The translations under genes were made by a program, and so were the position numbers. From NCBI RefSeq assembly GCF_026072635.1, contig NZ_AP023081.1, forward strand, positions 6,506,501 to 6,570,500: DNA of 64,000 bases. Direction: 5' to 3'. The notes under the pieces were generated by a model. It saw only the letters and a list, made by a program, of their open reading frames with translations, made no database searches and was not told the DNA's origin. Source of the DNA: Pseudomonas solani. Lineage in GTDB: Bacteria; Pseudomonadota; Gammaproteobacteria; Pseudomonadales; Pseudomonadaceae. Below, in pieces: positions 24,275 through 32,157 of the stretch (its first letter is position 1; each line of letters opens with the position of its first letter).

Positions 24275-24871
24275 ATGTCCGCCCCCAAATCCATGTTCCA
24301 ACTGAGTGGCCGCGGCTACCCGCCTGCCAGCCTGAACAACGCCACCCTGGTGATCATCGACGCGCAGGAGGAGTACCGCAGCGGCGTTCTCGCCCTGCCC
24401 GGCCTGGATGCCGCGCTGGAGGAGATCGCCACCCTGCTGGCAGCCGCCCGCGCCATCGGCAGCGCCGTGGTCCACGTCAAGCACCTGGGCGTTCCCGGCG
24501 GCCTGCTCGACCCCCAGGGCGAACGTGGCCAGCACCTCCCCGAAGTCGCCCCGCTGCCGGGCGAGACCGTGGTCGAGAAGCGCCTGCCCAACGCCTTCGC
24601 CGGCACCGAGCTGCATGACCGCCTGCAGGACATCGGCCACCTGGACCTGGTGGTCTGCGGCTTCATGACCCATTCCAGCGTCAGCACCACCGTGCGTGCC
24701 GCCAAGGACTACGGCTACCGCTGCACCCTGGTCAGCGCCGCCTGCGCCACCCGCGACCTGCCCACGCTCGATGGCGGCGTGATCAGCGCCGACGAGATGC
24801 ACCGCGTCGAAGTCATCGCCCTCGCCGATAACTTCGCCAGCGTCGTGCCCCACGCCCGCGCCCTGGCCTGA
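24275..24871 (+). CDS. Isochorismatase-like hydrolase lacking the catalytic cysteine
   Basis: 198 residues. The fold is shown by VIIDAQEEY (Asp29), VEKRLPNAFAG (Lys102) and CGFMTHSSVSTTVRAAKDYG. In cysteine hydrolases the last motif reads THxCV; here position 135 is Ser (codon AGC). Family members without the Cys, such as the isochorismatase PhzD, use only Asp/Lys chemistry on vinyl ethers, so this protein may do likewise or be a weak hydrolase. Start ATG 24275 has CGGAG; an in-frame ATG 30 nt upstream is less likely. Confidence 0.82.
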   Translation: MSAPKSMFQLSGRGYPPASLNNATLVIIDAQEEYRSGVLALPGLDAALEEIATLLAAARAIGSAVVHVKHLGVPGGLLDPQGERGQHLPEVAPLPGETVVEKRLPNAFAGTELHDRLQDIGHLDLVVCGFMTHSSVSTTVRAAKDYGYRCTLVSAACATRDLPTLDGGVISADEMHRVEVIALADNFASVVPHARALA

Positions 24872-24899
24872 GCCTGAGCGCTACACATCTCGCGACATC

Positions 24900-24954
24900 C
24901 AATCGGGCGAACGACCGGAACCCCGCTGACAGGCGCCGGTCATACGCCCGATTG
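24900..24954. promoter_or_regulatory. 19-bp inverted repeat before a small membrane-protein gene
   Basis: Arms 24900-24918 and 24936-24954 (CAATCGGGCGAACGACCGG and CCGGTCATACGCCCGATTG) pair at 17 of 19 positions around a 17-nt loop. It begins 29 nt after the isochorismatase-like stop and ends just before the GAGG site of the next gene. There is no U tract, so it may be an operator, an RNA stabiliser, or a structure affecting the ribosome site. Confidence 0.55.
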
Positions 24955-24971
24955 CCAATGAGGACGTCCGG

Positions 24972-25292
24972 ATGAAGTTATCCGATGGTTTCGATGCCCG
25001 CCGCCTGCGTCCACGTGGGCCGGGCAGCTGGCGCTGGCGTATCGCCGCGGCCTTCGCTGCGCTGGTCGCCGGTTTTGGCATCCTGCTCGCCATGGCCGGC
25101 GCCGCCACCCTGCTCGGCCGCCCGCCGGCGCTGGGTACGTTGAATGACAGCACGGGTTCCGCCGTGACCCTGCTGGTGATCGGCCTGCTGTGCCTCTGGT
25201 TCGGCGTCGCCGGCTGGCGCATCGCCCGCCGCCGTTCGCGCCGCCGCAACGACCTGAGCCTGTCCCCCGGGCTGATGAAGAAACGCGACTGA
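24972..25292 (+). CDS. Small inner-membrane protein, two helices
   Basis: 106 residues. A basic N-terminus is followed by helix 1 (IAAAFAALVAGFGILLAMAG) and helix 2 (AVTLLVIGLLCLWFGVAGW), then an Arg-rich tail. GAGG lies upstream of the ATG. No characterised family is recognised. It precedes the Smr gene by 43 nt and may be co-transcribed with it. Confidence 0.7.
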   Translation: MKLSDGFDARRLRPRGPGSWRWRIAAAFAALVAGFGILLAMAGAATLLGRPPALGTLNDSTGSAVTLLVIGLLCLWFGVAGWRIARRRSRRRNDLSLSPGLMKKRD

Positions 25293-25335
25293 CGCCCAGG
25301 CGCTGGGTAAACTAGGCCTCCTTCGTGGAGGCCTT

Positions 25336-25893
25336 ATGCAAGACGACGACTTTTCCCTGTTCAACGAGCAGATGCGTGGTGTGAAGCGCATCCAGCACGA
25401 CCGCGCCGACACCGGCAAGCCGAAGGCCGACCGCAAGCAGGTCGCCAGCCTGCGCCAGAATGCGACCCAGATAACCGAATCGACCAAGGTGGACGGCCTC
25501 TCCGACCTGTTCGTCATCGATGTCGGCGCCGAGGACGAACTGCACTGGGCCCGCGACGGCGTCCAGGAAGGCCAAATGCGCAAGCTCAAGCTGGGCCAGA
25601 TCGGCTTCGAAGGCAGCCTCGACCTGCACGGCATGAGCGTGGAAAAAGCCCGCGAAACCCTGTGGGACTTTTTCGCCGAAGCGGCGAAATTCGAAATCCG
25701 CTGCGTGCGCATTACCCACGGCAAGGCCGCACGCCTGGATGGCAAGCGCCCGCTGATCAAGAGCCACGTCAACACCTGGCTGCGCCAGCACCCGCAGGTG
25801 CTGGGCTTCACCTCCTGCCTGCCGCGCCACGGCGGCACCGGCGCAGTCTATGTGATGCTGCGCCGCACCATGCTCGAAGGCCGCGACGAGTAG
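25336..25893 (+). CDS. Smr domain protein (SmrA/B type)
   Basis: 185 residues. The C-terminal Smr domain contains LDLHGMSVEKA, ITHGKAAR and LPRHGGTGAVYVML, the motifs shared with the nuclease domain of MutS2. Stand-alone Smr proteins are nucleases acting on DNA or on mRNA at collided ribosomes (E. coli SmrB). The N-terminal 80 residues are charged and variable. GGAGG precedes the ATG. Confidence 0.88.
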   Translation: MQDDDFSLFNEQMRGVKRIQHDRADTGKPKADRKQVASLRQNATQITESTKVDGLSDLFVIDVGAEDELHWARDGVQEGQMRKLKLGQIGFEGSLDLHGMSVEKARETLWDFFAEAAKFEIRCVRITHGKAARLDGKRPLIKSHVNTWLRQHPQVLGFTSCLPRHGGTGAVYVMLRRTMLEGRDE

Positions 25894-26442
25894 TCAGCGC
25901 GGAAAACGCGGCACCCCCGCTTCCCGCTCCACGCCGGTGCCGTTCACCACGAACGACACCGCGTGGTAGAAGCCGACCAGCATCAGGCACTCGATCAACT
26001 GCTCCTCGCCGAAGTGCGAGGCCAGCCGCTGCCACAGCCCCTCCCCCACCTGCGCCGAGCGGTTCAACCCATCGGCCAGTTCCATTAGCGCCAGTTCGGC
26101 CGCGCTCCAGAGCGCCGGGTCAGGCCGCTCGCTGCAGCTGTCCGCCACCTGTTCCGCACTGAACCCTGCGCGCTCGGCGAAGAAGGCCACGTGCACGCCC
26201 CATTCGTATTCGGCCCGGCAGCGGGCGGTGGTGCGCAGGATCAACACCTCGCGTTCGCGCAGGGTGATGCTGCCGGGGTCCAGCAGGCCGCCGGCGATCA
26301 GGCGCTGCAGTACGCGGGGGTTGCGCGCCATGCTGCGGAACAGCTTGAGCGGCGGCACGTCGGGCGGCATGACCTTGTCGAAGGCGGCCTGCACGGCCGG
26401 GTCATAGGGGGCATCGAGGGGTTGGATACGCGCAGTGCTCAT
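25894..26442 (-). CDS. Carboxymuconolactone decarboxylase (AhpD-like) family protein
   Basis: 182 residues. The core helix reads REVLILRTTARCRAEYEWGVH, the usual site of the family's CxxC-H peroxidase motif; only one Cys is present, so a classic AhpD peroxidase activity is unlikely. Many relatives are annotated only by fold. It is divergent from an HxlR regulator gene, and two operator-like palindromes lie between them, so it is probably the regulated target. Confidence 0.85.
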   Translation of the reverse strand: MSTARIQPLDAPYDPAVQAAFDKVMPPDVPPLKLFRSMARNPRVLQRLIAGGLLDPGSITLREREVLILRTTARCRAEYEWGVHVAFFAERAGFSAEQVADSCSERPDPALWSAAELALMELADGLNRSAQVGEGLWQRLASHFGEEQLIECLMLVGFYHAVSFVVNGTGVEREAGVPRFPR

Positions 26443-26468
26443 GGCCGGATCTCCTGTCGGGCTGTTAC

Positions 26469-26520
26469 GCTACGCAAAACGTAGCAGCAAAGCGTTTCGC
26501 CTGCTACTAAAAAAGTAGCA
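26469..26520. promoter_or_regulatory. Two GCTAC-N7-GTAGC palindromes, candidate HxlR operators
   Basis: Site 1 is GCTACGCAAAACGTAGC (26469-26485) and site 2 is TGCTACTAAAAAAGTAGCA (26502-26520). Both share GCTAC-N7-GTAGC, and their centres are 34 bp apart. They fill most of the 90-bp gap between the divergent AhpD-like and HxlR genes. HxlR proteins bind short palindromes as dimers, so autoregulation plus control of the neighbour is the simplest reading. Confidence 0.7.
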
Positions 26521-26532
26521 AGGAATCCGATC

Positions 26533-26874
26533 ATGCCCCTTCCCCTCCCCGGCAAACCGGTTCGCGGCTCCACCAGCGGCCGCCCGATCATGGCCCTGCT
26601 GGACCTCCTCGGCCGTCGCTGGAGCCTGCGCATCCTCTGGGAATTGCACCAGGGCCCGGCCACCTTCCGTGAGCTCCAGGCACGCTGCGAAGGCCTCTCG
26701 CCCTCCGTGCTCAATACCCGCATGGGCGAGTTGCGCCAGGCGCTGCTGGTCGACCTGGGGGATGCCGGCTATCGGCTCAGCGAGAATGGCGACGAGTTGA
26801 TCCAGCGCTGCCTGCCCCTCGCCGAGTGGGCTGAAACCTGGGCCGAACGCCTGCCGCCACCCTCGGCCGAATGA
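26533..26874 (+). CDS. HxlR family winged-helix regulator
   Basis: 113 residues, the normal length. The HxlR signature appears as RRWSLRILWELHQGPATFRE, then LSPSVLNTRMGELRQ (recognition helix) and GYRLSENGDEL (wing). Members often respond to electrophiles or oxidants. It is divergent from the AhpD-like gene, with paired palindromes in between. AAGGA precedes the ATG. Confidence 0.9.
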   Translation: MPLPLPGKPVRGSTSGRPIMALLDLLGRRWSLRILWELHQGPATFRELQARCEGLSPSVLNTRMGELRQALLVDLGDAGYRLSENGDELIQRCLPLAEWAETWAERLPPPSAE

Positions 26875-26935
26875 CGCTGCCCATGCCCGGCGACGGGCGG
26901 CGATGGCGCTCGGCAGGAGCCTCACTATCCTCTGG

Positions 26936-27006
26936 AAGCCCTGCTGAGGGCTTGCTGTAGGGCCGCCATCGGTCCCCCCAAATTCAACTGATGGCGGCCT
27001 TTTCTT
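26936..27006 (+). terminator. Two stacked hairpins with U tract; terminator or 3' end of a small RNA
   Basis: AAGCCCT-GCTG-AGGGCTT (26936-26953) is followed by GGCCGCCATC (26961-26970) pairing with GATGGCGGCC (26990-26999) and then TTTTCTT. The second is a good Rho-independent terminator. It lies 87 nt past the HxlR stop, so it may end that transcript. The extra hairpin and distance also allow a short independent RNA of about 70-120 nt; a clear promoter is not visible. Confidence 0.6.
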
Positions 27007-27224
27007 CCCTCCCGAACGCCCCTGACAGCGCACCGATAAAAATAAATCTGGGTTATTCCGGCAAGAGGAGTATGGTGGGCGCACTGGATGCAACGTGTCA
27101 TTGCGATTTCTGACCTGATGTAACGATTTCAATCTTTCATCTCCTCGGCTTCTTTCGCTTTCGCCCTCAGTCTCGACCCGGATGTCCCGGCGTCGATGCC
27201 ATTACATTTCCCTGGAGATACATC
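27007..27224 (+). promoter_or_regulatory. Promoter and long leader of the cold-shock gene
   Basis: 218 nt without a coding region. An AT-rich patch (27036-27058) and the stretch 27100-27130 are the likely promoter zone. The remainder would be a long pyrimidine-rich 5' untranslated region, as is usual for cspA-type genes whose leader folds control translation at low temperature. Exact promoter hexamers are not convincing. Confidence 0.4.
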
Positions 27225-27434
27225 ATGTCCACTCGTCAATCCGGCACCGTCAAATGGTTCAACGATGAAAAAGGCTTCGGCTTCATCACCCCCCAGGAAG
27301 GCCCGGACCTCTTCGTTCACTACCGCTCCATCGAAAGCGCCGGCTTCAAATCCCTGGCTGAAGGCCAGCAGGTGAGCTACCTCGTCGCCAAAGGCCCGAA
27401 AGGCCTGCAAGCCGAGCAAGTTCAGGTGGTCTAA
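27225..27434 (+). CDS. Cold-shock domain protein (CspA family)
   Basis: 69 residues, a single OB-fold cold-shock domain that binds single-stranded RNA/DNA. The RNP1 motif is KGFGFIT and RNP2 is DLFVHY, with Tyr where Phe is usual; TVKWFNDEKGFGFI is standard. It probably acts as an RNA chaperone. GGAG is just upstream, and a strong terminator follows the stop by 17 nt, so it is monocistronic. Which csp paralogue it matches is uncertain. Confidence 0.93.
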   Translation: MSTRQSGTVKWFNDEKGFGFITPQEGPDLFVHYRSIESAGFKSLAEGQQVSYLVAKGPKGLQAEQVQVV

Positions 27435-27450
27435 CCCCCGCCTCGAAAGA

Positions 27451-27477
27451 AGCCCCGGGTTTCCGGGGCTTTTTTTT
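27451..27477 (+). terminator. Rho-independent terminator after the cold-shock gene
   Basis: AGCCCCGG-GTTT-CCGGGGCT followed by seven T. Confidence 0.93.
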
Positions 27478-27508
27478 GCCTTCTCTTTTTTCAGCGCAGC
27501 GGAGCGAC

Positions 27509-28171
27509 ATGCCAGGCTATCTGATCAAGACCAGTACCTTCCGGGTGGGCGGCAGGGACTTCCACATGCAATCGCTGCTGGATGCCGAGCAGTTCCACGA
27601 CCCGCTGGGCGAGGCTGCCGACCTGGGCATCACCGCCGATACCTGGGCGCTGTTCGGCCAGGTGTGGCCGGCAGGCGAAGCGCTGGCCCAGACGATGGCG
27701 ACCCGCGACCTCACCGGTTTGCGCGTGCTGGAAGTCGGCGCCGGGCTCTGCCTGGCCAGCCTGGTGGGCCACCAGCGCGGCGGTGACATGACCGCCAGCG
27801 ACATCCACCCGCTGATCCCCACCTTCCTCGCCGAGAACGCCCGCCTCAACGGCCTGCCACCGATGCGCTACGAAACCTGCGACTGGGGCGGCACCGAAGC
27901 GTTCGGCGAGTTCGACCTGATCATCGGCAGCGACCTGCTCTATGACCATGACAACCAGGCCGACCTGGCCGACTTCATCGACCGCCACTCCGCGAGTTCC
28001 GTGGAAGTGCTGCTGGTCGACCCGGATCGCCAGGGCCAGCAGGTCTTCCATGACGAGATGGCCGAGCTCGGCTACGGCATGGACATTAGCCACGCCGACT
28101 GCATGCTGGCCAATGGCGAGCGCTTCAAGGGCTCCTACCTGCACTTCAGCCGAGGCGCCGTCGCCGCCTGA
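27509..28171 (+). CDS. Class I SAM-dependent methyltransferase (lysine-methyltransferase-like)
   Basis: 220 residues from ATG 27509 with GGAG close upstream. SAM motif I is VLEVGAGLCLASLVG, and DLIIGSDLLYDHDNQ resembles the DxxYxxx region of the METTL21/Methyltransf_16 group that methylates protein lysines. The closest known activity is protein N-methylation, but the target is unknown. It is a single gene between two terminators. Confidence 0.83.
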   Translation: MPGYLIKTSTFRVGGRDFHMQSLLDAEQFHDPLGEAADLGITADTWALFGQVWPAGEALAQTMATRDLTGLRVLEVGAGLCLASLVGHQRGGDMTASDIHPLIPTFLAENARLNGLPPMRYETCDWGGTEAFGEFDLIIGSDLLYDHDNQADLADFIDRHSASSVEVLLVDPDRQGQQVFHDEMAELGYGMDISHADCMLANGERFKGSYLHFSRGAVAA

Positions 28172-28406
28172 GCCCTTGCATGGCGCATACGGATACCCGG
28201 GCGCAACGGCGCCCGCAGTACAATGGCCGCTTCACCGACGCGACCCGAAGCGTCATGGCGGGTATGATGCCCGCCTCTATCGCCACTCGATCCGGCCATA
28301 GCGTGCAAAAGCTGTCCCGAGCCCACCAACGATGGGCAAGCGGTGCGGCCCCGGAAGGGAGGCCCACGAAGGGCACGCTGATATTCCACTAGCCCCTGGA
28401 AGCCCC

Positions 28407-28967
28407 ATGGAATCTAGCAATCAGAAACTCGAGCAACACTACACCGCGATCCTCGGCCAGCTCGGCGAGGACGTCTCCCGCGAAGGCCTGCTGGACACCC
28501 CCAAGCGTGCCGCCAAGGCCATGCAGTACCTCTGCCGCGGCTACGAGCAGACGCTGGAGGAAGTCACCAACGGTGCGCTGTTCAGCTCCGACAACAGCGA
28601 AATGGTGCTGGTGAAGGACATCGAGCTGTACTCCCTGTGCGAACACCACCTGCTGCCCTTCATCGGCAAGGCCCACGTCGCCTACCTGCCGAGCGGCAAG
28701 GTGCTGGGCCTGTCCAAGGTCGCGCGCATCGTCGACATGTTCGCCCGCCGCCTGCAGATCCAGGAAAACCTCAGCCGCCAGATCGCCGAGGCCGTGCAGC
28801 AGGTCACCGGCGCCGCCGGTGTCGCCGTGGTCATCGAAGCCCAGCACATGTGCATGATGATGCGCGGCGTGGAGAAGCAGAACTCCTCCATGGTCACCTC
28901 GGTGATGCTCGGCGAGTTCCGCCAGAACGCCGCGACCCGCAGCGAGTTCCTCAGCCTGATCCGCTGA
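28407..28967 (+). CDS. folE: GTP cyclohydrolase I
   Basis: 186 residues, type IA. It opens the imidazole ring of GTP to form 7,8-dihydroneopterin triphosphate, the first step of folate (and pterin) synthesis. Zn-binding and catalytic residues are in YSLCEHHLLPF and EAQHMCMMMRG. The start is ATG 28407; the extra upstream ORF residues have no ribosome site. The 235-nt upstream gap has a -10-like TATGAT at 28263 and a GC hairpin but no recognised riboswitch. A strong terminator follows. Confidence 0.95.
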   Translation: MESSNQKLEQHYTAILGQLGEDVSREGLLDTPKRAAKAMQYLCRGYEQTLEEVTNGALFSSDNSEMVLVKDIELYSLCEHHLLPFIGKAHVAYLPSGKVLGLSKVARIVDMFARRLQIQENLSRQIAEAVQQVTGAAGVAVVIEAQHMCMMMRGVEKQNSSMVTSVMLGEFRQNAATRSEFLSLIR

Positions 28968-28981
28968 GTCGCGCGCCCATG

Positions 28982-29007
28982 AAAAAACCGGCCTCGGCCG
29001 GTTTTTT
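28982..29007 (+). terminator. Rho-independent terminator after folE
   Basis: AAAACCGGC-CTCG-GCCGGTTTT followed by further T; A-rich on the other side, so also usable on the minus strand. Confidence 0.92.
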
Positions 29008-29135
29008 CGTTTATCGGGTTTCAGGATTCAAGATGGGCTCTTCTCGCGAGTAAAAGTCCACGTGGTTTTGCTTTTTGGCCCCCTAGAAAGGGGCGCAATC
29101 AGACCTCGGAACCTGCAGCCGCCGCTCACTCCGGA

Positions 29136-29206
29136 CGTAGGGTGTGCTGCGCGCACCTCTGACTCGCCGGAAGCACCGCGCGGAGGTGCACACGGCACAC
29201 CCTACG
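29136..29206. repeat. 71-nt inverted repeat in a gene-free stretch
   Basis: CGTAGGGTGTGC (29136) and its complement GCACACCCTACG (to 29206) bound an internal pair CGCACCTC/GAGGTGC. The whole can form a long hairpin. It shares the GTAGGGTG end with the repeats at 3142, 17389 and 35422. The rest of the gap 29008-29366 shows no gene; a GAATTCGC fragment of another repeat family lies near 29305. Confidence 0.7.
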
Positions 29207-29366
29207 ACACGCGTTCATCCTGTAGGGCTCTCAATTCAAATCGTCACAGGCAGAGCCGATGACTCATGACCACGCCCCAAGGACGTGGTTTCCCACGTTC
29301 AAATGAATTCGCACACAAGTCCGGCGGAGCCGGGTGCAGCACTTCGTCTTGCCTGAACCAAGCGGG

Positions 29367-29717
29367 CTAGAAGCTGCGCCCATCCACCTTCACCACCTTC
29401 AGGGTGTCGGGGTCGACGCCCTCCAGGCAGCGCACGTTCACCGCCGCCATGGCATTACCCTGGGGATCGGCCGCCTCGCCGAAGGGCGCGCAGCCGCAGT
29501 TGGCACAGAAGTGATGGGCGATGTGCATGCGGTTGAAGCGGTAGGTGGACAGGTCCGTGTCCGGGGTCGACAGCGTCAGTTGCGCCCGTGGCACGAACCA
29601 AAGCAGGTAGCCGCGCTTGCTGCACAGCGAGCAGTTGCACTCCATCACTTCGGCGAGCGGGCTGCCATCCACCTCGAACGCGATCCGGCCGCAATGGCAG
29701 CCGCCTGTGTATTTCAT
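29367..29717 (-). CDS. GFA/CENP-V family zinc protein
   Basis: 116 residues from ATG 29717 (GGGAGAG upstream). The cysteine pattern GGCHCGRI, ECNCSLCSKRG and FCANCGCAPFG is the Zn-binding signature of the glutathione-dependent formaldehyde-activating (Gfa) fold. Most members have no proven formaldehyde role. It is the last gene of a probable minus-strand operon with an acetyltransferase, a GST and an aminotransferase; the GST neighbour fits glutathione adduct chemistry. Confidence 0.88.
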   Translation of the reverse strand: MKYTGGCHCGRIAFEVDGSPLAEVMECNCSLCSKRGYLLWFVPRAQLTLSTPDTDLSTYRFNRMHIAHHFCANCGCAPFGEAADPQGNAMAAVNVRCLEGVDPDTLKVVKVDGRSF

Positions 29718-29760
29718 GGGTCTCTCCCTGCCTGGCTCGTCGCGGGCCGATGTCGCCACG

Positions 29761-30309
29761 TTAGACCAGGGTCGCCCAGTGCGCCATGTCCAGGCGGAAG
29801 CCCAGCAGCGTCTCCTCGCGCCCACGGAACTCGCGGGGGAAGCGCTGCCCCAGGGGCTGCAGGCCGATGCCGGTCATCACCCGCGCCGAGGCCGGGTTGT
29901 GCGCCAGGCAGTAACCCTCCACCCAGGCCAGGCCGAGCACCTCGAAGGCGTGGGCCAGCACCAGGCGTGCGGCCTCCTGCATGTAGCCCTGGCCCCAGTA
30001 AGGCTTGCCGATCCAGTAGGCCAGCTCGCCGGATTCGGCGCCAGCTCGCAGCCCCATCAGGCTGATGCAGCCGAGCAGCGCATCGTCTTCGCGCCGGACG
30101 ATGGCCCAGGTGATGCGCGGGCGCTGCGGGTAGCCAGGCTCCAGGCTGGCGATCCAGCCCTGGGCCAGTTCCAGGGGATAGGGATGGGGAATGGTCGCGG
30201 TGGTCGCCGCGATGGCCGGGTCACCGGCCAGGCGCTGGACCTCGGGCGCGTCGTCGGCCCTGAAGGGGCGCAGCCCGACGCGCGGGCCATTGAGCGATGG
30301 CGTCGTCAT
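29761..30309 (-). CDS. GNAT acetyltransferase, RimJ/RimL type
   Basis: 182 residues. The layout matches the RimL/Acetyltransf_3 group (VGLRPFRADDAPEVQRLAGD at the start, ELAYWIGKPYWGQGYMQEA for acetyl-CoA binding, NPASARVMTGIGLQPLG late). Relatives acetylate ribosomal proteins, antibiotics or metabolites. It lies 30 nt after the GST gene in the same operon. Substrate unknown. Confidence 0.88.
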   Translation of the reverse strand: MTTPSLNGPRVGLRPFRADDAPEVQRLAGDPAIAATTATIPHPYPLELAQGWIASLEPGYPQRPRITWAIVRREDDALLGCISLMGLRAGAESGELAYWIGKPYWGQGYMQEAARLVLAHAFEVLGLAWVEGYCLAHNPASARVMTGIGLQPLGQRFPREFRGREETLLGFRLDMAHWATLV

Positions 30310-30339
30310 CTGCGGGCCTCCCTGCCTCGTGGTGTGTCG

Positions 30340-30942
30340 TCAGCCCAGCATGCCCACGTGTTTCGGGTGGCTGGCCACGCGGTCCATCCAGGCCAGTACG
30401 GCCGGGAAGCGCGAGAGGTCGAAACCGCCCTCTTCCGCCACATGGGTGTAGGCATAGAGGGCGATGTCGGCGATGGAGTACTGCTCGCCCACCAGGTACG
30501 GCGTGCGCGAGAGCTGCTGTTCCATCACCTTGAGCGCCTTGTAGCCCCGCACCAGGCAGGTGCGGTATTCCTCTTCGCGCTCGGCGGGCATGCCCTGGTA
30601 GAGCTTGATGAAGCGCGCCACCGCCACATAGGGCTCGTGGCTGTACTGCTCGAAGAACTGCCACTGCAGCACCTGGGTGCGCAGGCGCGGCTCGCTGGGC
30701 AGCAGGTCGCTGCCCTCGGCGAGGAAGTTGAGGATGGCGTTGGACTCCCAGAGCGTGGTGCCGTCTTCCAGTTCCAGCACCGGGATCTTGCCGTTGGGGT
30801 TCAGCGCCAGGAAGGCCTCGCTCTGGGTCTCGCCCTTGAGGATGTCCACCGGCACCCACTGGTAGGGCTTGCCGAGCAGGGTGAGGATCAGTTTGACCTT
30901 GTAGCAATTGCCGGAGATGTAATCGCCGTGAACCTTGTACAT
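30340..30942 (-). CDS. Glutathione S-transferase family protein
   Basis: 200 residues. The N-terminal thioredoxin-like domain has SGNCYKVKLIL (possible catalytic Ser/Cys) and NPNGKIPVLEL, then ESNAILNFLAEG; the C-terminal helical domain includes EQYSIADIALYAY with the N-capping Asp. It should conjugate glutathione to an electrophile or reduce a disulfide. GAGGAG precedes the ATG. It lies 14 nt after the aminotransferase gene. Confidence 0.9.
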   Translation of the reverse strand: MYKVHGDYISGNCYKVKLILTLLGKPYQWVPVDILKGETQSEAFLALNPNGKIPVLELEDGTTLWESNAILNFLAEGSDLLPSEPRLRTQVLQWQFFEQYSHEPYVAVARFIKLYQGMPAEREEEYRTCLVRGYKALKVMEQQLSRTPYLVGEQYSIADIALYAYTHVAEEGGFDLSRFPAVLAWMDRVASHPKHVGMLG

Positions 30943-30956
30943 GTCGTACTCCTCGA

Positions 30957-32123
30957 TCAGGCGGCCTCGGCGGCCAGTGCGTGACGGATGACCCCGGCGA
31001 GGCGCTGCAGGCCTTCGCCCAGGCGCTCGGGTGCCACATGGCTGAAGTTAAGACGCAGATAGCCGGGATGCTGGTCCGGGTCGATGAAGAAAGGCTCGCC
31101 CGGCATGAAAGCGACGTTCTGCTCCAGCGCCGGCTTGAGCAGAGTACGGGTGTCCAGCGGCTGCTTCAGCGCCAGCCAGAAGAACAGGCCGCCCTGGGGA
31201 ATCTGCCAGGTGGCGAGGTCGGCGAAATGCTCTTCCAGCGCCGCCTGCATGGCGTCGCGGCGCTGGCGGTAGAAGTCGCGCAGTTCGGCCAGGTGCTCGC
31301 GGTACTGCTCGGTGCCCAGCCATTGCAGGGCCTGCCACTGGCCGATGCGGTTGGTGTGCAGGTCGGCGGACTGCTTCAGGCGCAGCAGGTAGGGGAACAG
31401 GTCCGGGCTGGCGATCAGGAAGCCCACGCGCAGGCCCGGCAGCAGGGTCTTGGACACCGTGCCGGTGTAGATCCAGCTGGCCTTCTTCAGGCGGCTGACG
31501 ATAGGGGTAGCGGTGCCTTCGTCGAACACCAGCTCACGGTAGGGCTCGTCTTCGATCAGGGTCACGCCGAACTCGTCCAGCAGCGCCGCCACGGCATCGC
31601 GCTTGGCTTCGCTGTAGCGCACGGCCGAGGGGTTCTGGAAGGTCGGGATCAGGTAGGCGAAGGCCAGCTTGTGCTGCTCCAGGCGCTGGCGCAGGGAGGC
31701 CAGCTCGGGGCCGTCGGCTTCCTGGGCCACGGCGATGCAATCGGCGCCGAACAGCTGGAAGGCCTGCAGGGCGGCCAGGTAGGTCGGCGCCTCCAGCAGC
31801 ACTTCGGTGCCCGGGTCGATGAACAGCTTGGACGCCAGGTCCAGGGTCTGCTGGGAGCCGCTGACGATCAGCACCTGGCTGGCGTCGCACTGCACGCCCA
31901 GCTTCTGCGCCTCAGCGGCGATGGCCTCGCGCAGCGCCGGCTCGCCTTCGCTCATACCGTACTGGCCCATGCTCACCGGCATGTCCGCCCACTCCACCTT
32001 CGGCAGCATCGGTTCGGCCGGCAGGCCACCGGCGAAGGACATCACCTCCGGGCGCTGCGCCGCAGCAAGGATTTCACGGATCAAGGAGCTTTTCAGGCGG
32101 GCGATGCGTTCGGAGAAGGCCAT
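30957..32123 (-). CDS. PLP-dependent aminotransferase, class I (2-aminoadipate/MocR-like)
   Basis: 388 residues. The PLP lysine is in GTVSKTLLPGLRVGF, with SGSQQTLDLASKL and PTFQNPSAV also conserved. This branch contains LysN-type 2-aminoadipate aminotransferases and the catalytic domains of MocR regulators; there is no HTH here. It would transfer an amino group between an amino acid and a keto acid. It heads an operon with the GST, GNAT and GFA genes, and faces a MarR regulator across paired operators. Confidence 0.88.
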   Translation of the reverse strand: MAFSERIARLKSSLIREILAAAQRPEVMSFAGGLPAEPMLPKVEWADMPVSMGQYGMSEGEPALREAIAAEAQKLGVQCDASQVLIVSGSQQTLDLASKLFIDPGTEVLLEAPTYLAALQAFQLFGADCIAVAQEADGPELASLRQRLEQHKLAFAYLIPTFQNPSAVRYSEAKRDAVAALLDEFGVTLIEDEPYRELVFDEGTATPIVSRLKKASWIYTGTVSKTLLPGLRVGFLIASPDLFPYLLRLKQSADLHTNRIGQWQALQWLGTEQYREHLAELRDFYRQRRDAMQAALEEHFADLATWQIPQGGLFFWLALKQPLDTRTLLKPALEQNVAFMPGEPFFIDPDQHPGYLRLNFSHVAPERLGEGLQRLAGVIRHALAAEAA

Positions 32124-32157
32124 GGGTTGTCACCGGGTGCGAAGGCGGGAAAATTGA

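Noticed and set aside
28172..28406. Possible riboswitch before folE
   Set aside because: Contains a GC hairpin and a TATGAT box but no pattern I can match to a tetrahydrofolate, preQ1 or other known riboswitch.
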